Assembly: GCA_038239365.1 (NCBI GenBank)
Contig: JBBSEU010000299.1
Location: forward strand, 1-6,756
Source: JBBRMW01 sp038239365
Lineage (GTDB): Bacteria > Chloroflexota > Anaerolineae > Aggregatilineales > UBA2796
Length of the DNA stretch: 6,756 nt
Reading direction: 5' to 3'
The notes beneath the pieces are model-generated. The model was given only the letters and a program-made list of their open reading frames with translations. It searched no databases and was not told the DNA's origin. A program made the position numbers and the translations under genes. Below, one piece after another: positions 4,855-6,756 of the stretch; position 1 is the first letter of the stretch, and each line of letters starts with the position of its first letter.

Positions 4855-6609
4855 TCATTTCACGAAGGCACAAACCACCTTGCACGGTTTTTGGCCGACG
4901 TTCCGCAATTGATAACGCCCCGCCGCTGCCGGAACGACAAACGTTTCCCCAAAGTTGAAGCGCGCTCGGTGACCATTTGCCGTTTCCAGGATCACCGCTT
5001 CACCTTCAACCACGTTCAGGATATGGCAGCGATTGCCTGTTTCGGCGCTGATTTCGCGCTCGAACTCATAGCGATGAACCGCGTAAAACAACGCTTCGTG
5101 TGTGCCCACAAACACTTCGCGCCAACCGTCGCCTTCGCGGATCGTGTGCGCCTTCGGGATCAGATAATTCTGAACATAGCCTTGATCGCGCTCAAACCGC
5201 AGATTATGCCACGCGCGCTCGATGTTCAGTGGCCGCAAATTGCCTTCCAGATCGCGCCGCATCCAATCATATATCTTGAACGTGTAAATATACGGCGTCG
5301 CGCTGATCTCCAGCACCAAGTTATTAACGCCGCTGCCGTGAATCGTCCCACTCGGAATCAGAAACAGATCGTGCGGCTGGGCAGGCACGCGATTCACGAA
5401 CTGCTCAACGTCAATTGTCACTCCTTCGCGCTGTGATCGCTCCACCTCTGACCGAAACGCCGCCGACTCGACTCCTTCTCGGAAGCCCAGATACACGCCT
5501 GCATCAGCGGTGCAAGTCGTGATGTAGTAGCTTTCATCCTGTGTGAACGGTTCGCCGAACTGTTCACGAATGTAGTCATCGCCTGGATGACACTGGATCG
5601 ATAGATTACCGCCCTCAAACGTATCCAGGTAATCAAACCGAATCGGAAAGTTGTAGCCAAACCGCTCTGCCGCGCTCCCCAAAACTTCCTGATAATGTCC
5701 GAACATCAACAGGTCGAACGAGCATTCCAGCCGTTGATCGCCACTTTCGAGTATCAAGCCGTTTTCCGGCACGATCAGTTCAAATGACCACGCATAATTC
5801 GGCACGTCCTGAGCAATTCCGGTGAAATGTTCTTTCATCCACTGACCGCCCCATGGCCCCGCCGCGAACCAGGGGCGCACACGGAAATAGCTTTGTGCCA
5901 TTTCGGCCAGCACCGCGCGCAAATCATTCCCACTGATAAAAGTTGGCTGATCGGGATTCTGACCATCAATAAACCCGTCAATCGTGGGCAGCAAATGCGC
6001 TTTGTGTCGGTTGAGCATCGGCCACTCGACAAAATAGAAGCGTTTGTACATCACCTGTTTGTTGTCAGGCGTTGCCGCGCCCAGATTTGTGATCTGTTTT
6101 GCGCTCATCCGCCGCTGAATCTCGTCCTTCGGCACATCGACATACAACAGCACATCCGGCGTCCCGAACAATGCCGCGCCCACACCATAAATAATGGTGA
6201 GTCCATCACCTGAGTCTTTAGTGTAATTTTTTAATTGCTCTGCATCAAAAAAATCGCTTAAATCGCCTTCATATAACTTCCCAAACAACGGATCATCACC
6301 GCCCAAATTTGGTGCGATTCGTTCCAGCAGCGCCGACTCCGGCAAAAGATAGCTTGCCGCATCGTGCCACTGTGCCGCGATCCCTTGACTGTGCAATGCC
6401 TGCTCGATTCCGCCACGCAGCGGAGACCACAATGTACCGCCAAAGCCATCAATCGCAATTCGTTTTGCGCCATGCCGCGCGGCCTCTCCGATCAGTTCGG
6501 CAATCGCCGCGAAGCCTGTCTGAATTTGCCCGGAAGCAATCGGGAACGTCGGATTGAGGTCATAAACGCCGGGCGCGGTATGAGCGTGCGGTTCGTGAAC
6601 ATTGTGCAT
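4855..6609 (-). CDS. Class I mannose-6-phosphate isomerase-like protein with an N-terminal kinase-like domain
   Basis: Two-domain protein of 584 residues. Residues 1 to about 245 resemble a P-loop nucleoside/uridine-kinase fold: a Rossmann-type strand RIAIDGFGGTLWSPL (50-64) sits where Walker A belongs, and IIYGVGAAL...DVLLYVDVP (139-160) follows. The Lys-Ser/Thr of the P-loop is absent, so this half is probably not a kinase. From about 250 onward it is a type I phosphomannose isomerase, with GPWGGQW (251-257) and zinc ligands Gln339 and His341 in IQCHPGDDY, Glu359 in DESYYI and His424 in PSGTIHG. It ends in a second cupin-like barrel (about 510-584). The isomerase half would interconvert mannose-6-P and fructose-6-P or a related sugar phosphate. 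The start at ATG 6609 is preferred over TTG 6657 or ATG 6615 because AAAGGG (6618-6623) gives 8-nt spacing and the preceding gene ends at 6623. Confidence 0.88.
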   Translation of the reverse strand: MHNVHEPHAHTAPGVYDLNPTFPIASGQIQTGFAAIAELIGEAARHGAKRIAIDGFGGTLWSPLRGGIEQALHSQGIAAQWHDAASYLLPESALLERIAPNLGGDDPLFGKLYEGDLSDFFDAEQLKNYTKDSGDGLTIIYGVGAALFGTPDVLLYVDVPKDEIQRRMSAKQITNLGAATPDNKQVMYKRFYFVEWPMLNRHKAHLLPTIDGFIDGQNPDQPTFISGNDLRAVLAEMAQSYFRVRPWFAAGPWGGQWMKEHFTGIAQDVPNYAWSFELIVPENGLILESGDQRLECSFDLLMFGHYQEVLGSAAERFGYNFPIRFDYLDTFEGGNLSIQCHPGDDYIREQFGEPFTQDESYYITTCTADAGVYLGFREGVESAAFRSEVERSQREGVTIDVEQFVNRVPAQPHDLFLIPSGTIHGSGVNNLVLEISATPYIYTFKIYDWMRRDLEGNLRPLNIERAWHNLRFERDQGYVQNYLIPKAHTIREGDGWREVFVGTHEALFYAVHRYEFEREISAETGNRCHILNVVEGEAVILETANGHRARFNFGETFVVPAAAGRYQLRNVGQKPCKVVCAFVK

Positions 6610-6622
6610 CAGCATAACCCTT

Positions 6623-6756
6623 TCAAACAGCCGTTGACTCGCGGCGCAGGTTGGCAAAGGCGGCGTCTGTCAAAGTGATTCCGACTTGCTGCAAGGCCAA
6701 CAGTGCCGCGCCAGCAACGGGCGAAATAAGCGATCCGCGAATCTGAGCAGATGGCA
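6623..6756 (-). CDS. C-terminal 43 codons of an unidentified protein, possibly a sugar kinase of the BadF/BadG ATPase type
   Basis: An open frame enters from the right edge and ends at TGA (6625-6623), 13 bp before the start of the isomerase-like gene. The visible end includes SLISPVAGAALLALQQVGI and a short charged tail, RRESTAV. The PVAGAALLAL stretch recalls the last helix of ASKHA-fold sugar kinases such as the BadF/BadG/BcrA/BcrD group (N-acetylglucosamine kinase-like), but 43 residues are too few for a firm assignment. The tight spacing, with the downstream gene's Shine-Dalgarno overlapping this stop codon, supports a shared operon and translational coupling. The coding reading itself is fairly safe: codon use matches the neighbours and the frame is open to the edge. 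Confidence 0.6.
   Translation of the reverse strand, partial: PSAQIRGSLISPVAGAALLALQQVGITLTDAAFANLRRESTAV

Noticed and set aside
4891..5436. 181-residue plus-strand ORF opposite the isomerase-like gene
   Set aside because: It is antisense to the zinc-site region of the isomerase half and has no motifs, so it is a shadow frame.

Overview
This window looks like a chromosomal segment of a free-living bacterium of moderate GC content. The mix of genes (a Hanks-type Ser/Thr kinase, a stand-alone rplS, and a kinase-like/phosphomannose-isomerase fusion of about 580 residues) would fit a Chloroflexota (Anaerolineae-like) genome. That placement is an inference from gene content, not a proven assignment. 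Seven protein-coding regions are supported, two of them cut by the window edges, plus a probable 8-codon leader peptide.

Left part (1-1999): the N-terminal 215 codons of a Ser/Thr protein kinase read leftward off the window. A 231-bp divergent intergenic region separates it from rplS (ribosomal protein L19) and carries one good sigma-70-type promoter for each side. Two bases after rplS comes a class-I glutamine-amidotransferase-like hydrolase (peptidase C26 family), with no Shine-Dalgarno sequence of its own, so it is probably translationally coupled to rplS.

Middle (2000-3967): a near-consensus promoter (TTGACA, 17 bp, TATGAT) drives a leader of about 230 nt and then a 554-residue ABC-F ATPase. 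The leader has the full layout of a ribosome-mediated transcription attenuator. It contains a 5'-end hairpin, an ideal Shine-Dalgarno with an 8-codon ORF (MRAVVINR), a small hairpin beginning at that ORF's stop codon, a candidate antiterminator pairing, and a strong GC-rich hairpin with five Ts ending 35 bp before the ABC-F start. This architecture is known for antibiotic-inducible ABC-F ribosome-protection genes, and the gene is best read as a candidate drug-inducible resistance factor. This is the most interesting item in the window.

Right part (3968-6756): after a 58-bp convergent spacer with a hairpin, three genes are read leftward as a probable operon. In transcription order they are the last 43 codons of an unidentified protein (perhaps a sugar kinase of the BadF/BadG ATPase type), a two-domain class I mannose-6-phosphate isomerase-like protein whose N-terminal nucleoside-kinase-like domain has lost its P-loop lysine, and a PhyH-family Fe(II)/2-oxoglutarate dioxygenase. 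The set suggests sugar or sugar-phosphate metabolism coupled to an oxidative step on an unknown substrate.
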